Assembly: GCF_029211165.1 (NCBI RefSeq)
Contig: NZ_JARGEK010000001.1
Location: 1 to 64,000, forward strand
Length of the DNA: 64,000 bases
Direction of reading: 5' to 3'
Source of the DNA: Roseisolibacter sp. H3M3-2
GTDB lineage: Bacteria; Gemmatimonadota; Gemmatimonadetes; Gemmatimonadales; Gemmatimonadaceae
The translations under genes and the position numbers were made by a program. Below are positions 27,903-37,670 of this stretch, in pieces. The notes beneath the pieces were generated by a model. It saw only the letters and a list, made by a program, of their open reading frames with translations, ran no database searches and was not told the origin of the DNA. Each line of letters starts with the position of its first letter. The stretch's first letter is position 1.

Positions 27903-29617
27903 CAGCCACCCGCGATGCCAAGAGACGTGAGCACACCGCGCGTGACCCACGGGAGGCTGCGCCGAACCTTGATCTCGTGTACGGGGTCAAGCGGCACGGA
28001 CGTGAACTCCCCGAGGGCCTCAAGACCAGCGTCAGATGGCGTAGTGGCCGTGAGGGGGTGTGTGATGCAGATCGCGCGTTGCTGGCCAGCGGGACCCGAC
28101 ACAAGAATGGGGACCGTCACGGGACCGACGGTGGGAACCTCGATCGTGGCCGCACACTCTACTGTCAGGGCCTCACCGGCTTGACGGCGGAGATCCTCCG
28201 CCAGAGCGGTTACAGCGCGCGAGGCACGCGCCGCGTCAACCACTGGCCGCGTTTCGTCGAGCAAGTACCGCAACAGGTCTGCGGCCATGTGTCGGTCGAG
28301 GCGGTCGTGCTCGAACTTGTTCTTGAAACTCCGCAAGCACTTGTAGCACGACACATCACAATCGCAGCTACCGAGTGTATTGAGTGCGCAGCGGAACACC
28401 TCCTGCGCACGCTCGCCGGCGAGGCGGGCGAACCCGGCGCCACCCGGAAGCGTGTCGTACAAATAAACCTCTGCCTCGTAGCCGTTCTGTCCGGCCTCCG
28501 TGAGCGCGGCGCGGAAGTCCGCCTGTACCTCGCCGGGCTCGAGCCCGAGCACATCGCACGCGCTAGCAGCTAGCGCCTCGGCGAGCGTTCGCAGTGCGAT
28601 CTCCGTAGGTAGGAAACCCGGCGCGAGCCGCACCGGGTGATCGACGCGCAACGAGAGGAGCAGGATGTCGGTGATGAAGTCCATGCCGAGGCAGATACCC
28701 TTCGCCACCCGGCCACCAGGGCACATGGAGTCTCGGTCGTCCGGGAACGGCTTGCGATGAGCGCCTCCCAACTCGCCGCCAGGAATAGCTGACGGCTCGA
28801 TCCGACCGCAGGTCGTGCAGTAGGTGTAGCCCTCGTTGCGGGGGCCGCTATTCGTGACGAGCAGTTTGTCTCGCATGTAGTGCCGGCGCACGCGCGACGT
28901 CACAGCCGACCAGGCGGCGTCCTCTCGCGGAGCGGGCGCCTCCAATTTCGCTCGTGTTGCATAGCTACGCGCCGGCTGGTCGTCTGGCGAGGTATCCTCA
29001 TCCCATCCTACGGGATGCGCGAAACCCGGCGGACGAATCCAATACCGTGCTTCGCCAAACGCGTCACGGGCGCCGCACGCGGGGCAGTCGAGCTTCTCGC
29101 CCCGATGGCCCTCGGCGACAGACTGAGTCCGAGCATAGCGACAGTTACGGCATTCGTAGTACAGTTGCTTCTGCTGCCAAGCGCGCGAGCGCTCTCCCTT
29201 TAGCGGGGAGAAGAGCGCGCCAGACGCGTAGCGCTTGTTCGCGATCCACACTTCCTTGCCAGGTGCGTACTGCGAGAGCGCCACGGCAAGGCCCTGAGAT
29301 GGCGTGAAACGGAACGCTGGAAGGCCGCGTCGCGAGTTCGCCGGGTCGAATACGTAGAACGTCGCGACATCGGTGGGGAACGCGTAGCGCGGCAATACGC
29401 CCTTGTACAGAAGCCGGTCTAGCAGATTCTCCTGCAGTACGTCCCCTGCCGGCCGCTCCTCGCCCAGCTCCGCCGGTGCCTCGACAGGTGGCGCCTCGGC
29501 GGAGTCTCCCGGTACTGCCTGCGCGGCGCCACCGGCTGGTGTTCCCGACCCGCCGGACGTAGCCGGCCGTCTTCCGGCGACGCGGCCGCCGTGCTGTCCT
29601 TGCGTGCGTCTAGTCAT
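27902..29617 (-). CDS. DUF1998 domain protein, DrmB-like / C-terminal part of a split DruE
   Basis: A 571-residue protein. After a 60-residue Gly/Ala/Pro-rich start comes LLYKGVLPRYAFPTDVATFYVF (about 70-90), typical of the region following the helicase core in DUF1998 helicases. A zinc ribbon lies at Cys156/159/178/181, a second Cys group near 267-310, and the DUF1998 domain at about 340-450 (EAEVYLYDTLPGGAGFARL, then SCDCDVSCYKCLRSFKNKFEHDRLDR with its four-Cys knuckle at 418-427). In Druantia DruE, DUF1998 is fused to the helicase; in DISARM it is the separate DrmB. Here the gene overlaps the helicase stop by 8 bases and the nuclease start by 1, so the three are coupled. Confidence 0.88.
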   Translation of the reverse strand: MTRRTQGQHGGRVAGRRPATSGGSGTPAGGAAQAVPGDSAEAPPVEAPAELGEERPAGDVLQENLLDRLLYKGVLPRYAFPTDVATFYVFDPANSRRGLPAFRFTPSQGLAVALSQYAPGKEVWIANKRYASGALFSPLKGERSRAWQQKQLYYECRNCRYARTQSVAEGHRGEKLDCPACGARDAFGEARYWIRPPGFAHPVGWDEDTSPDDQPARSYATRAKLEAPAPREDAAWSAVTSRVRRHYMRDKLLVTNSGPRNEGYTYCTTCGRIEPSAIPGGELGGAHRKPFPDDRDSMCPGGRVAKGICLGMDFITDILLLSLRVDHPVRLAPGFLPTEIALRTLAEALAASACDVLGLEPGEVQADFRAALTEAGQNGYEAEVYLYDTLPGGAGFARLAGERAQEVFRCALNTLGSCDCDVSCYKCLRSFKNKFEHDRLDRHMAADLLRYLLDETRPVVDAARASRAVTALAEDLRRQAGEALTVECAATIEVPTVGPVTVPILVSGPAGQQRAICITHPLTATTPSDAGLEALGEFTSVPLDPVHEIKVRRSLPWVTRGVLTSLGIAGG

Positions 29618-32600
29618 CAGGATCCGTCTCCGCGGTAGCCGTGGCCTGGGCGACAGTCAGCGCCTCTCCGTTGTTACCTACGGCAGCATCACTCGCGAGT
29701 GCATGGTCGATGCTGCCGAGCGTGTTCTCGACAAGGCTATCGAGAAGTCGCGCCCGTGTTGCCGCGCTGAGTTCCACGGGCAGCCATCCGTCTACCTCCG
29801 TCCTCAGTGCAGCCTTGTTGGCGTTCAGCCAGACCTCTAGGTCGTCACGATTGAGCGGCGACGCCGGGTGCCGAAAGCCGTGCACCGTGCCCAGCACCTC
29901 GAAGAGTTGCGGCTGCGCCTCCGGCGCAATGTCCGGCAGCTTGGCGCTGTGGTATCGCTGGAAGAGGTAGGCGGTAACGTGACGCCGTGAGATGTCTTCG
30001 TTGTCGAGCGACAACGTCGGATCTTGCACCTTGCCAGAGATTAGGTCCGCCGGGTGCGCGAAGTAGTGCTCGTCATGGCTATCCGCGCCGGCGAGTGCCA
30101 CAACGGTCGCGATTGCGTTGCCGCGGCGACCTGCGCGTCCAGCGCGCTGCTGATAGTTCGCCCGCGCAGGCGGCATGTTGCGCAGCGCTACGCCTGAAAG
30201 CGAGCCGATGTCGATACCAACCTCCATCGTGGTCGTGCACGAGAGCACGTCGATCGCGGGTCGTGGGCGACCGCGCTCGTCCGGATCGAGCGCCACGTCT
30301 TGGAATAGGAGCTCGTGCTCCTCCGAGCGGGAGTAGATCTCGTGCACCTGTGCCGCGCCGATTTGCGCGGTGTGCTCCGCGGCGATCAGCGCGAGCGGGG
30401 GAATGCCCGCCACCGCCTCGATCGCGCTGCGCCGGTAGTACCCCTTACGCGCGGTGAACACCGGATCGGCATCTGGGTTCAGCGCCTGCACGTCGGTACT
30501 ACCGCACCGGCCACAGAGGGAGGCATTGGGCCACGGACGCTGCACGCCGCGGCACAGTTGGCACTGCTCCCATTGCCCACCGAGGAGAAGCGTGACACGC
30601 GAGCTCTTGAGTCGGTACTCGCCCTGTGCAACGGTCCCGCCCACCCGCTCACAGAAGTGTTCAAGAAGTTTCGGCAGCCAATCGCGGTTGAAGGCCGCCT
30701 CTGCACCACGCGTCGATGACAGCAGTCGCTTGATGCGCTTGAACTTTCCGCGATGGGTGCGGACCACCGTGTCGGCCCACTGCGGCGGCGCGGCGGAGAG
30801 GTGTAGGAAATCACGAAGCCACTCGACCAGCCACGTGCGCACTAGCGCCTGCTTCTGCTCCGTGGTTTGCGTCGTGGGGGAAAGCGCCGGGAGCGCGGCG
30901 ATCAGCGCAGTTGCCGCTGGAAGCTCCTGCACCGTCGCGAGGGCGAGCGCCTCCAATCCCCAGAATTGGTCAGTAAGCGCATGGTGAATGCTGCGCAGGA
31001 GCGCCTCCGGCGGCCGAGAGCCCCGCACCTCAGCGAGCAACATCACAGCGCGTACGGGATCCTCGAGCACGCCGCTCGCGAGCTCGCTATCGACGCGCTG
31101 GTCAATGTCGAAGCTCTCGCCGAGGCGCACCTCGGGACGAAGGCGGACGCCAAGGTCCGCGCCCGCGACGAGTACGGCGAAGTACACGTCGTCCAGCGAG
31201 AGCATAGCCCCCGCTTGCGGCAGCGACTGCAGACGTGTCATGCCCGCGATGATCAGCGGTCGGACCACGTCGCGCATCGAGTACGTCTGGATGTTGGGCG
31301 CAAGCCGCGCGGCCGTCTGACGAGAGTCAGAGAAGATCAGCACCTTGCGCCCGCGGTTTGGCGCGAGCGGTGTTGCCGGTTTCGGCCCGGGCGGCTGAAC
31401 TTGGAGCTGGCGCGCTACCAGTGCTTGAAACGGCTGATCGCCCTTCGTCTGGTGGTCCTGCACCGAACTTCGACCGTACCCGGCCCGGCCGCCGCAAACA
31501 CCGCACGGTTTGAACTCGCCGAGGTTACCCTCGTTGCTGCCCTGATCATCATCGTCATCGTCCCGTCGGGCGTCGACCGTTCGGTCGTTCCTCAAGAAGA
31601 CAGTCCGTGTCCGATCGCCCGCCGGCGCATTTATCCGCCCGGTGAGCACGTCGTAGTCCGCCGTCTCAACGTCCTCGCGCGGTTGTTGAAGGAGCAGGTC
31701 GATCGGCTGGAGTTGTAGAACCTCGCCGGTCTCGTCCCGGAACGCCTCGCCCCCCTCGCCCCATAGGAACGTGGGCTGCTCCACGTTGTCGGTGTACCCC
31801 CTCACGTACGCGGTGCCGCAGTGACGGCACGTATAGAACTCAAGCACCTGCGCGCCGCAATCGCACCGCTCACGTGGTTGCGCGTATAGCTTGCCGCAGG
31901 GCCGCTGGTCGATCCCACGCTCGGCCTCTGGCACCGCGCTGCAGTCTGGGTCCATGCAGACCCAGAGACCGGGTAGACCGCGGAAGAACGCATGCACGCG
32001 GCATGGAAGCAGTCCCGGCTCGTTGCCTGATGGGCGGGCGGCGCTACCGAGCGTCATCAGCGCGGTGGTCGCCTGCGCGGCTACCGAAGGCGCAGCCGTG
32101 GGGAACAGTTCGCGTTCGAGGTAGGAGAGCGACTGCGCACTGCCCATGGTTACGTTGACGAGCCGGTTCATCGGACCGTACCCCGCAAGCGCCTGGTGCA
32201 GCAGCTGTTCGAGCTCCTCGACTGACGACACGGCATCGGTCTTGAGTCGCTGCGGGGAAATCCCTCGCGCCTCTAGGAATGCCCGCAGCGGTGCAAGGCG
32301 CCCACCAGGCGAGTCGGCGTTGTGATACGCCTCTAGGTCGATGGCGGCGAGCAGCGCAGCGTCTTCGTAGGTACCGTGCGCGTCGGGTGACCGGAGGTCC
32401 AACTGGCCAGCTACGACCTCAAAGCCGTCCGCCGACTTGCCGGTCAATTGTGCGGCGAAGGCCGCTGCGTTCGCGGCATTCGAGAAGCTCGCGGACGTGC
32501 AGATGATTTGCAAACGGTCGGCTGGAATACCGAGGCGCGTCCTCAACCGGCGAATCAGAAGCGCTACCTCAGTGCCGGCAGCTCCGCGATAGAGGTGCGC

Positions 32601-33710
32601 CTCGTCGAGCACGAGCAGGAACCGCTCATCGGGATTCTGCTCGAGCCACTCTCGCGTACGATCGAACACGGGCCGCTCGAGGGGGCGCATCAACATGTAC
32701 TCGAGCATCGAGTAGTTGGTGATGAGCACGTCGGGCGGGTTCGCGTGCACCTCGTGCCTAGTGAGGAGCTCTGCGTCGTCGTTCATCGTGTTGCAACGGA
32801 GGAACCGCCCGTCACGCGAGCGCCAATGTGTCCCTGCGGCACCGTACCACGCGCGTAGGTCGGACTTCGCTGGCCACTTCCCGCGCTCCTGAAGCTCGCG
32901 CACCAGTGCCTCGGAAGCCGCGCCCTCTTCCAACTTCTTCACGTAGTAATCCCCAATCGGACGGAGGCGCGTTTGATCGCGCTTTGCGTCTCGCACCCCT
33001 GGATACAACGTGCGGCTGGTATAGCGAGCGAACCGAGCAGGTCGACCCGACACGCTTTTGAATGCGCTCACGACACGCGGGTCCGCGAACAGCAATCGCA
33101 TGCGCCCGAGCTGATCGTTTACGAGCGCGTTCATGGGATAGAGCACGAGCGCCCGAACCGCCGGCTGCGCACCGAACGCATGGCCGCGTGTTGTTGCCTC
33201 GCGAACGAGCTTCCCGAGGATCGGCAGGAGGAACGATTCTGTCTTCCCTGAGCCCGTGCCCGTCATGACCACGAGATCCTGCCGACGACCACCTTCGGCG
33301 GGGGTGCCAACGAGCGCCGTCTCGACCGCCTTCGCTTGATGCTCGTACGGCGGATCGAAGATGAGCCGCTTCGGCTCCGCGGGGCTCCCGGGCGCTCGGC
33401 TGATCTTCTCGAAGAGGTCGAGCACAGGCGCCGGGAGACCTACGATGTCACGGAAGAACCGCTGCTTCCGGTAACGCGGGGTGCTCTCGAAGAACGGGCG
33501 TTGCGAGATCACTCCGCTCGACGCGAGGAGCGCCCGACGCTCCGCGACAAGCGCCGGATGGCTCACGTGGTACGTGGCCTCGATGTAGTCCTGCAGTGCT
33601 TGGTGGAGCTCGGTAATCGTCCCGGTAATGGTCAGCGCAGGCTTCGGTGCTGCATCGGACCCGTTCCCGCTTGGCGGAGAAGGCGGCATGAGGGGCGGTT
33701 GGGGCATCAA
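29610..33710 (-). CDS. DEAH-box SF2 helicase, DruE/DrmA-like
   Basis: A 1366-residue superfamily 2 helicase. Walker A is TGTGSGKT (150-157), motif Ia ALVLYPMNALVNDQ (187-200), motif II DEAH (369-372, VLDEAHLYRG), motif III-like ICTSASFS, motif V TTMEVGIDIG, and motif VI QRAGRAGRRG (1188-1197). A long central insertion carries several CxxC pairs (RCDCGAQVLEFYTCRHCG; CGVCGG; CQLCRG...CGRCGS), probably zinc-binding, plus an acidic Asp run. It looks like DruE of Druantia or MrfA/DrmA-type helicases, but ends before DUF1998, which is a separate gene. It heads a helicase-DUF1998-nuclease operon; the 256 bases upstream are shared with the divergent HAD gene. Confidence 0.92.
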   Translation of the reverse strand: MMPQPPLMPPSPPSGNGSDAAPKPALTITGTITELHQALQDYIEATYHVSHPALVAERRALLASSGVISQRPFFESTPRYRKQRFFRDIVGLPAPVLDLFEKISRAPGSPAEPKRLIFDPPYEHQAKAVETALVGTPAEGGRRQDLVVMTGTGSGKTESFLLPILGKLVREATTRGHAFGAQPAVRALVLYPMNALVNDQLGRMRLLFADPRVVSAFKSVSGRPARFARYTSRTLYPGVRDAKRDQTRLRPIGDYYVKKLEEGAASEALVRELQERGKWPAKSDLRAWYGAAGTHWRSRDGRFLRCNTMNDDAELLTRHEVHANPPDVLITNYSMLEYMLMRPLERPVFDRTREWLEQNPDERFLLVLDEAHLYRGAAGTEVALLIRRLRTRLGIPADRLQIICTSASFSNAANAAAFAAQLTGKSADGFEVVAGQLDLRSPDAHGTYEDAALLAAIDLEAYHNADSPGGRLAPLRAFLEARGISPQRLKTDAVSSVEELEQLLHQALAGYGPMNRLVNVTMGSAQSLSYLERELFPTAAPSVAAQATTALMTLGSAARPSGNEPGLLPCRVHAFFRGLPGLWVCMDPDCSAVPEAERGIDQRPCGKLYAQPRERCDCGAQVLEFYTCRHCGTAYVRGYTDNVEQPTFLWGEGGEAFRDETGEVLQLQPIDLLLQQPREDVETADYDVLTGRINAPAGDRTRTVFLRNDRTVDARRDDDDDDQGSNEGNLGEFKPCGVCGGRAGYGRSSVQDHQTKGDQPFQALVARQLQVQPPGPKPATPLAPNRGRKVLIFSDSRQTAARLAPNIQTYSMRDVVRPLIIAGMTRLQSLPQAGAMLSLDDVYFAVLVAGADLGVRLRPEVRLGESFDIDQRVDSELASGVLEDPVRAVMLLAEVRGSRPPEALLRSIHHALTDQFWGLEALALATVQELPAATALIAALPALSPTTQTTEQKQALVRTWLVEWLRDFLHLSAAPPQWADTVVRTHRGKFKRIKRLLSSTRGAEAAFNRDWLPKLLEHFCERVGGTVAQGEYRLKSSRVTLLLGGQWEQCQLCRGVQRPWPNASLCGRCGSTDVQALNPDADPVFTARKGYYRRSAIEAVAGIPPLALIAAEHTAQIGAAQVHEIYSRSEEHELLFQDVALDPDERGRPRPAIDVLSCTTTMEVGIDIGSLSGVALRNMPPARANYQQRAGRAGRRGNAIATVVALAGADSHDEHYFAHPADLISGKVQDPTLSLDNEDISRRHVTAYLFQRYHSAKLPDIAPEAQPQLFEVLGTVHGFRHPASPLNRDDLEVWLNANKAALRTEVDGWLPVELSAATRARLLDSLVENTLGSIDHALASDAAVGNNGEALTVAQATATAETDPDD

Positions 33711-33966
33711 GAGGCTTCGTCCGGAGGCTCAAGAGGAGCGCGTCTGACGGGGGTTCGCTTGAGCGGGTGTAGAATGCAGAAGGGGACTGACAGCAGGAGG
33801 GCTGATCAGGGATCAAGCTGGGAGTCGCTGCTGAGTCCGCTATGCGGGGCGGTCTCTTCGGCTTATATTCGGCGCGGATTCCGACGACGGCTGATGGACG
33901 TCGAGGAACCTTCGCTGGGAGGCCACACGGCGCTCAACCGAGCCCCGCACTCTTGGAGGAACCACG

Positions 33967-35133
33967 ATGCGTCATTACGGAGGTGTGCCTGATCGGGCGA
34001 TCGTGTTTGATGGAGACGACACGCTCTGGGACACGCAGGCACTCTACGATGAGGCTAAGACTCGGTTCTTCGCGTTGCTTGCCGAGCGCGGCTACAGTGC
34101 CGTTAGCGTTCAGTCGACGTTCGAGGAAATTGACGTTGCGAACGTCGCGCGCTTCGGATTCTCACGCGAACGCTTCCCGCAGTCGATGCGGGAAACTTAC
34201 GAGTATCTCTGTCGTGAGGCTGACCGACGGCCAAAGGAGGCGGTCGTACGTCAGGCGATGGCACTCGGGAGCGCAGTTTTTGACTCCCGGCCTGCGGTCC
34301 GCGCGGATGCTGCTCGTACTCTTGCACAGCTGCGAGAGCACTACCGTCTTGTGCTCTTCACTGCTGGTGACGAAAAGGTTCAGCGGATGCGCGTCGAGCA
34401 GTCACAGCTTGGCCAGCACTTCGACGCGGTACGAATCGTCGCACAGAAGTCTAGTGAGACCTGGCGTGAACTCCTGCGAGCAGAGCACCTGCCTGCGGCT
34501 TCGACCTGGTCTGTCGGCAACAGCGTTCGGTCGGACATAAACCCAGCGCTCGAACTTGGGATGAGATGTGTCTTGGTTGCAGCGCGCAGTTGGGCATACG
34601 AGCAGGCGGAGCTCGGATCAACGATTTGGCGAGCCGCTGAGCTGACCGAAGCAGCAACGATTGTATTGAGTGTGGACGGCCGCCGGACGGACTCCGAAAT
34701 GAACGGTGCCCATGGCTATGAACGCTTGCTGGCGCTCAGGCGGCGCTTGGAATCCGTATTTTCCGAAGACACTGCCCTCCCAGGATCGGTAGCTTCGACA
34801 CCTAGTGCCGGTCACTGCGCAGCTGTGGCGACGATCATTCACGAGATGCTCGGCGGCGAGTTGCTCAGCACGCATGTGAATGGAGAGCCCCACTGGTTGA
34901 ATCGGTTGCCGACGGACGTTGGGGCTGTCGACGTCGATTTGACTGGAGACCAGTTCAACCGCGCGCCTGTGCAGGTAGCAAGCGCCGGAGCCCTCTACCC
35001 TCACGCAGTTCTTCGTCGTTTTGATGAACTTGAGCCTGAGACACTGGGTCGTGCATCCTTACTGGCCACTCGAGCCGGGCTTTCAGGCGTTACTAAGTCG
35101 CTTCAATCGCGGCAGGCCCGGTCGCGCGAATAG
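33967..35133 (+). CDS. HAD-like phosphatase fused to a YunG-like domain
   Basis: A 388-residue two-domain protein. Residues 10-240 form a HAD hydrolase: motif I FDGDDTLWDT (Asp15, Asp17), a four-helix cap, motif II LVLFTAGD, then a motif III/IV region with SVGNSVRSDINPALELGMRCVLVAA. Residues 280-335 read GHCAAVATIIHEMLGGEL...HWLNRLP...VDVDLTGDQF, which resembles the small YunG family. Cys284, His309 and Asp324 are placed like a papain-type triad, though no activity is established. The gene is the only plus-strand gene inside the defence-type locus. Substrate unknown; a nucleotide or small phosphate ester is plausible for the HAD part. Confidence 0.82.
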   Translation: MRHYGGVPDRAIVFDGDDTLWDTQALYDEAKTRFFALLAERGYSAVSVQSTFEEIDVANVARFGFSRERFPQSMRETYEYLCREADRRPKEAVVRQAMALGSAVFDSRPAVRADAARTLAQLREHYRLVLFTAGDEKVQRMRVEQSQLGQHFDAVRIVAQKSSETWRELLRAEHLPAASTWSVGNSVRSDINPALELGMRCVLVAARSWAYEQAELGSTIWRAAELTEAATIVLSVDGRRTDSEMNGAHGYERLLALRRRLESVFSEDTALPGSVASTPSAGHCAAVATIIHEMLGGELLSTHVNGEPHWLNRLPTDVGAVDVDLTGDQFNRAPVQVASAGALYPHAVLRRFDELEPETLGRASLLATRAGLSGVTKSLQSRQARSRE

Positions 35134-35619
35134 GCCCACCTCAGGCTCTACCTTCAGCGCCAACCAGGACCGCGGAAGCTGATTCTGCGCTCTGCCGCTA
35201 CTGTCGCATGTGAACTGCACCGCTCCGGGCTCATGTAGCGCAGCCTCCGGCTGAACACGAGCAACGGCCCTCCGACGTCGGCGGACGGCCAGCACACGCT
35301 GCGCGCGCGCGTGGGCTGGGCCTTACATCGTGCGCACTCCGCTCAGGGCGGTCGCGAGCAGCGCGGTGGGATGCGGCCCACCGCTCCCCCGAGCTGTGGG
35401 GAACCCCTAGACATTCACGTGGCTGGTCCGACTGGATCTTGCTCCGTATCCGGGGACACGCGCTTCGCTCGGGACCACCCCCCGAGATTGATGTGGCGCT
35501 CGTGGCGATCGCCCTGAAGGGCGCGTCCCAGACCATCGACGGAGTACCGCGTCGTCGCGCCACACGCGAATGCGCTCGCCTGAGACGGCGGGGCGGGCCC
35601 AGTGCGTCACCGCAGCCCG
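35134..35619. other. Gene-free stretch between HAD-YunG and GAF-like genes
   Basis: The 486 bases between two convergent genes contain only short overlapping open frames without family features. I see no strong hairpin and no repeat. It could be remnant DNA left by insertion of the FAD/GAF/HAD module. Confidence 0.5.
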
Positions 35620-36327
35620 CTACACGGCCGATGCCTCGAAGTTGAATGAGTCGAGCCTAGTGAATGCTGGTGGGGCTACGTCATTCAGCTCCTCCTGAAT
35701 CGTCGGATAGAGGGTGTCGCTCCCTTTGAACACTTCGCCCACGTCAAAGGGAAAGTTCCGCAAGTTCCGAAAGGGTGACTCCTCGAGCCCATCGAAAAGC
35801 AGGCAGAAGCCTCGGCACATGGCGACCAAGGGAGCTACCTGCTCGCTCTTCGCGAAGAAGTTCAGAGAATGCGCATCCGCGTACAACACGAGCACAGTGT
35901 GCGAAGACTGGCCCAGGAAAGGGATTGCCAGCCAGGACAGCGGTAAAGTTGTGATGTCCCTCCTGTCCTTAGTCCTTTCCATGTCCTTCGCAAGATCGGC
36001 ACGCAACAGGGACACCGTGTCGTAATGGCGAGTGCGCCAAACTCGCTCGGTCGCGAATGCCGCCCCGATGATTCCCTCATTTACCGGGAAAATGCGGCCC
36101 ACGCCCGAGTGGTTTGCTCGCTCCGTCGGTCCAACGTAGGGACAGAGCTGCTGAAGGTAGATTCGGCCGCCCCGGTTCATCCGGCGGTGCAGCGTCAAGC
36201 GAAGCGCCACTGTAGGATCGCTTCGCCTGAGGTAGCCTTCCAATGCGGCGAGAAACGGCAGGACGGCAAGTTGCGACGCCGAAGGTACCGGCTCGGTGTG
36301 CGGGACTTCACTCTGAACGGTCATCAT
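35620..36327 (-). CDS. GAF-like sensor domain protein
   Basis: A 235-residue protein. The central part (about 65-175) has the strand and helix pattern of a GAF fold: YLQQLCPYVGPTERANHSGVGRIFPVNEGIIGAAFATERVWRT, then LSWLAIPFLGQSSHTVLVLYADAHSLNFF. The element VNEGIIGAAFATE is the usual GAF helix after the first strands. No catalytic or output domain is visible. It overlaps the FAD-binding protein gene by 20 bases, so the two are surely one unit, and a role in sensing a small ligand or redox state for that partner is an inference. Confidence 0.7.
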   Translation of the reverse strand: MMTVQSEVPHTEPVPSASQLAVLPFLAALEGYLRRSDPTVALRLTLHRRMNRGGRIYLQQLCPYVGPTERANHSGVGRIFPVNEGIIGAAFATERVWRTRHYDTVSLLRADLAKDMERTKDRRDITTLPLSWLAIPFLGQSSHTVLVLYADAHSLNFFAKSEQVAPLVAMCRGFCLLFDGLEESPFRNLRNFPFDVGEVFKGSDTLYPTIQEELNDVAPPAFTRLDSFNFEASAV

Positions 36328-37666
36328 CCTTTGCGTAGTCAGGGAAAACGCCGGGAGCCGACTGAAGGTATACGCTTTGCGAGCGTAGCTCTTTCATCTC
36401 TCGGAAGCGGTCCGCGAATGCAGCTTCGTCTGTGAACACAGTCGCTAAATGCGCCATCGCGCTTGGACCATAACGACAAATGACGTTCGCTGATGGCAAT
36501 GAGTGATCATCAACGATCGACTGTAGTTCATCGAAGCGAGGGATGAAGGCACCACACCGATATAGCAGGAAGAGCAGCAACCTGTTTGCAAACGAGCTTG
36601 TGTCGCCGAACACATCCGGCAGCGAGGTGTTTCCGGGTTTACCGCCCCCGCGGATATGAAGAAAAACCCTAGTGTCTTTACGAATGCGCTTGCGTAGTTC
36701 ATCCCTCGCACCCTTCAGCACTGAATCTTCCATCGCGCGGAGCAGGTCGAATACGTTCTCGCCCGCCAACGCCTTCGCCGCCGCAGGCCCGAGCATCTCC
36801 TCGATCGGCTCTGGGTTGTGGCCAAAGAGCTCGTAAAGAATCCGATCCTGCCTGAAGCGCTCGATCGTCAGCCTGCACAAGTCGACAAGTGCGCCATCGC
36901 CGTATCCCGACACGACGTAGGTCTGAACCGATCCGTCGAGACGCGGCTGCGCCAAGGTGTCATTACGCCAGTATGACGGAGTGCGAAACTGAGCAGGGTA
37001 CGACTCAAGCCCGAAACCCGTCGCGACGATGATCCTATCAAACACCTCGGACTCGCCAGCAGCAGGTCCTTGGCGAAAGAACTCCCCATCGCGAGTCGCG
37101 CGTCGTCCGACCCACTCCACTTGTAGATCTCGTCCCGTAATTCTGAGGTGATCCACGCCAAGAATGACTTGCAGCCGCTCGTGGGAAACGCGACACGAAT
37201 ACTCGTGAAATCGACGAAGTATCTCGGCAGCCACGTCAGATGCTCTACCCTCGCTCCAGTCAAGCACTGGCAAGGCGGCGCTCGGTGCTCGACTTCCGCG
37301 TGCGGGCCAATCGTAAATGCGTGGGTGGAGCCAACGGGTATCACACCCTTGTTGAAGCGAGCACAGGTCGGGGCTACGCTCAAATAGGTGCACTCTTGCG
37401 TTTGGAAACAGGCCAAGTATGCATGCTGCAGCCGTTAGGCCTGTGATACCACCTCCGATCACCGCAACTTCGTGGACTCTCTTAGGATCCTTGTCGATCT
37501 GGGACAGAGCCCACACCAGATTGTGGGCTCTTACCTGCTGGCGGTATACAGTTACTCCTCGTTCGAGACTGCCGATCAGGTACAGCTCACCGACGACTCT
37601 GAACGACTTGATGGTCTCTTCTGCAGTGATGGTCATTGTGAAAGAGGTGGTCACGAGTCGCCGCAT
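36308..37666 (-). CDS. FAD/NAD(P)-binding Rossmann-fold protein
   Basis: A 452-residue protein. The dinucleotide-binding motif VAVIGGGITGLTAAA is at 68-82, ending in the acidic FERS that contacts the ribose; a second conserved element is DRIIVATGFG near 220. The C-terminal half is not recognised. A 60-residue N-terminal extension (ERGVTVYRQQVRAHNLVWALSQI) precedes the Rossmann fold. The first ATG is 4 bases from the upstream 377-aa gene; an internal ATG at 37636 is also possible. It overlaps the GAF-like gene downstream. It may oxidise a nucleotide or other metabolite. Its place between two halves of a nucleic-acid defence locus is unusual. Confidence 0.78.
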   Translation of the reverse strand: MRRLVTTSFTMTITAEETIKSFRVVGELYLIGSLERGVTVYRQQVRAHNLVWALSQIDKDPKRVHEVAVIGGGITGLTAAACILGLFPNARVHLFERSPDLCSLQQGCDTRWLHPRIYDWPARGSRAPSAALPVLDWSEGRASDVAAEILRRFHEYSCRVSHERLQVILGVDHLRITGRDLQVEWVGRRATRDGEFFRQGPAAGESEVFDRIIVATGFGLESYPAQFRTPSYWRNDTLAQPRLDGSVQTYVVSGYGDGALVDLCRLTIERFRQDRILYELFGHNPEPIEEMLGPAAAKALAGENVFDLLRAMEDSVLKGARDELRKRIRKDTRVFLHIRGGGKPGNTSLPDVFGDTSSFANRLLLFLLYRCGAFIPRFDELQSIVDDHSLPSANVICRYGPSAMAHLATVFTDEAAFADRFREMKELRSQSVYLQSAPGVFPDYAKDDDRSE

Positions 37667-37670
37667 GGCA

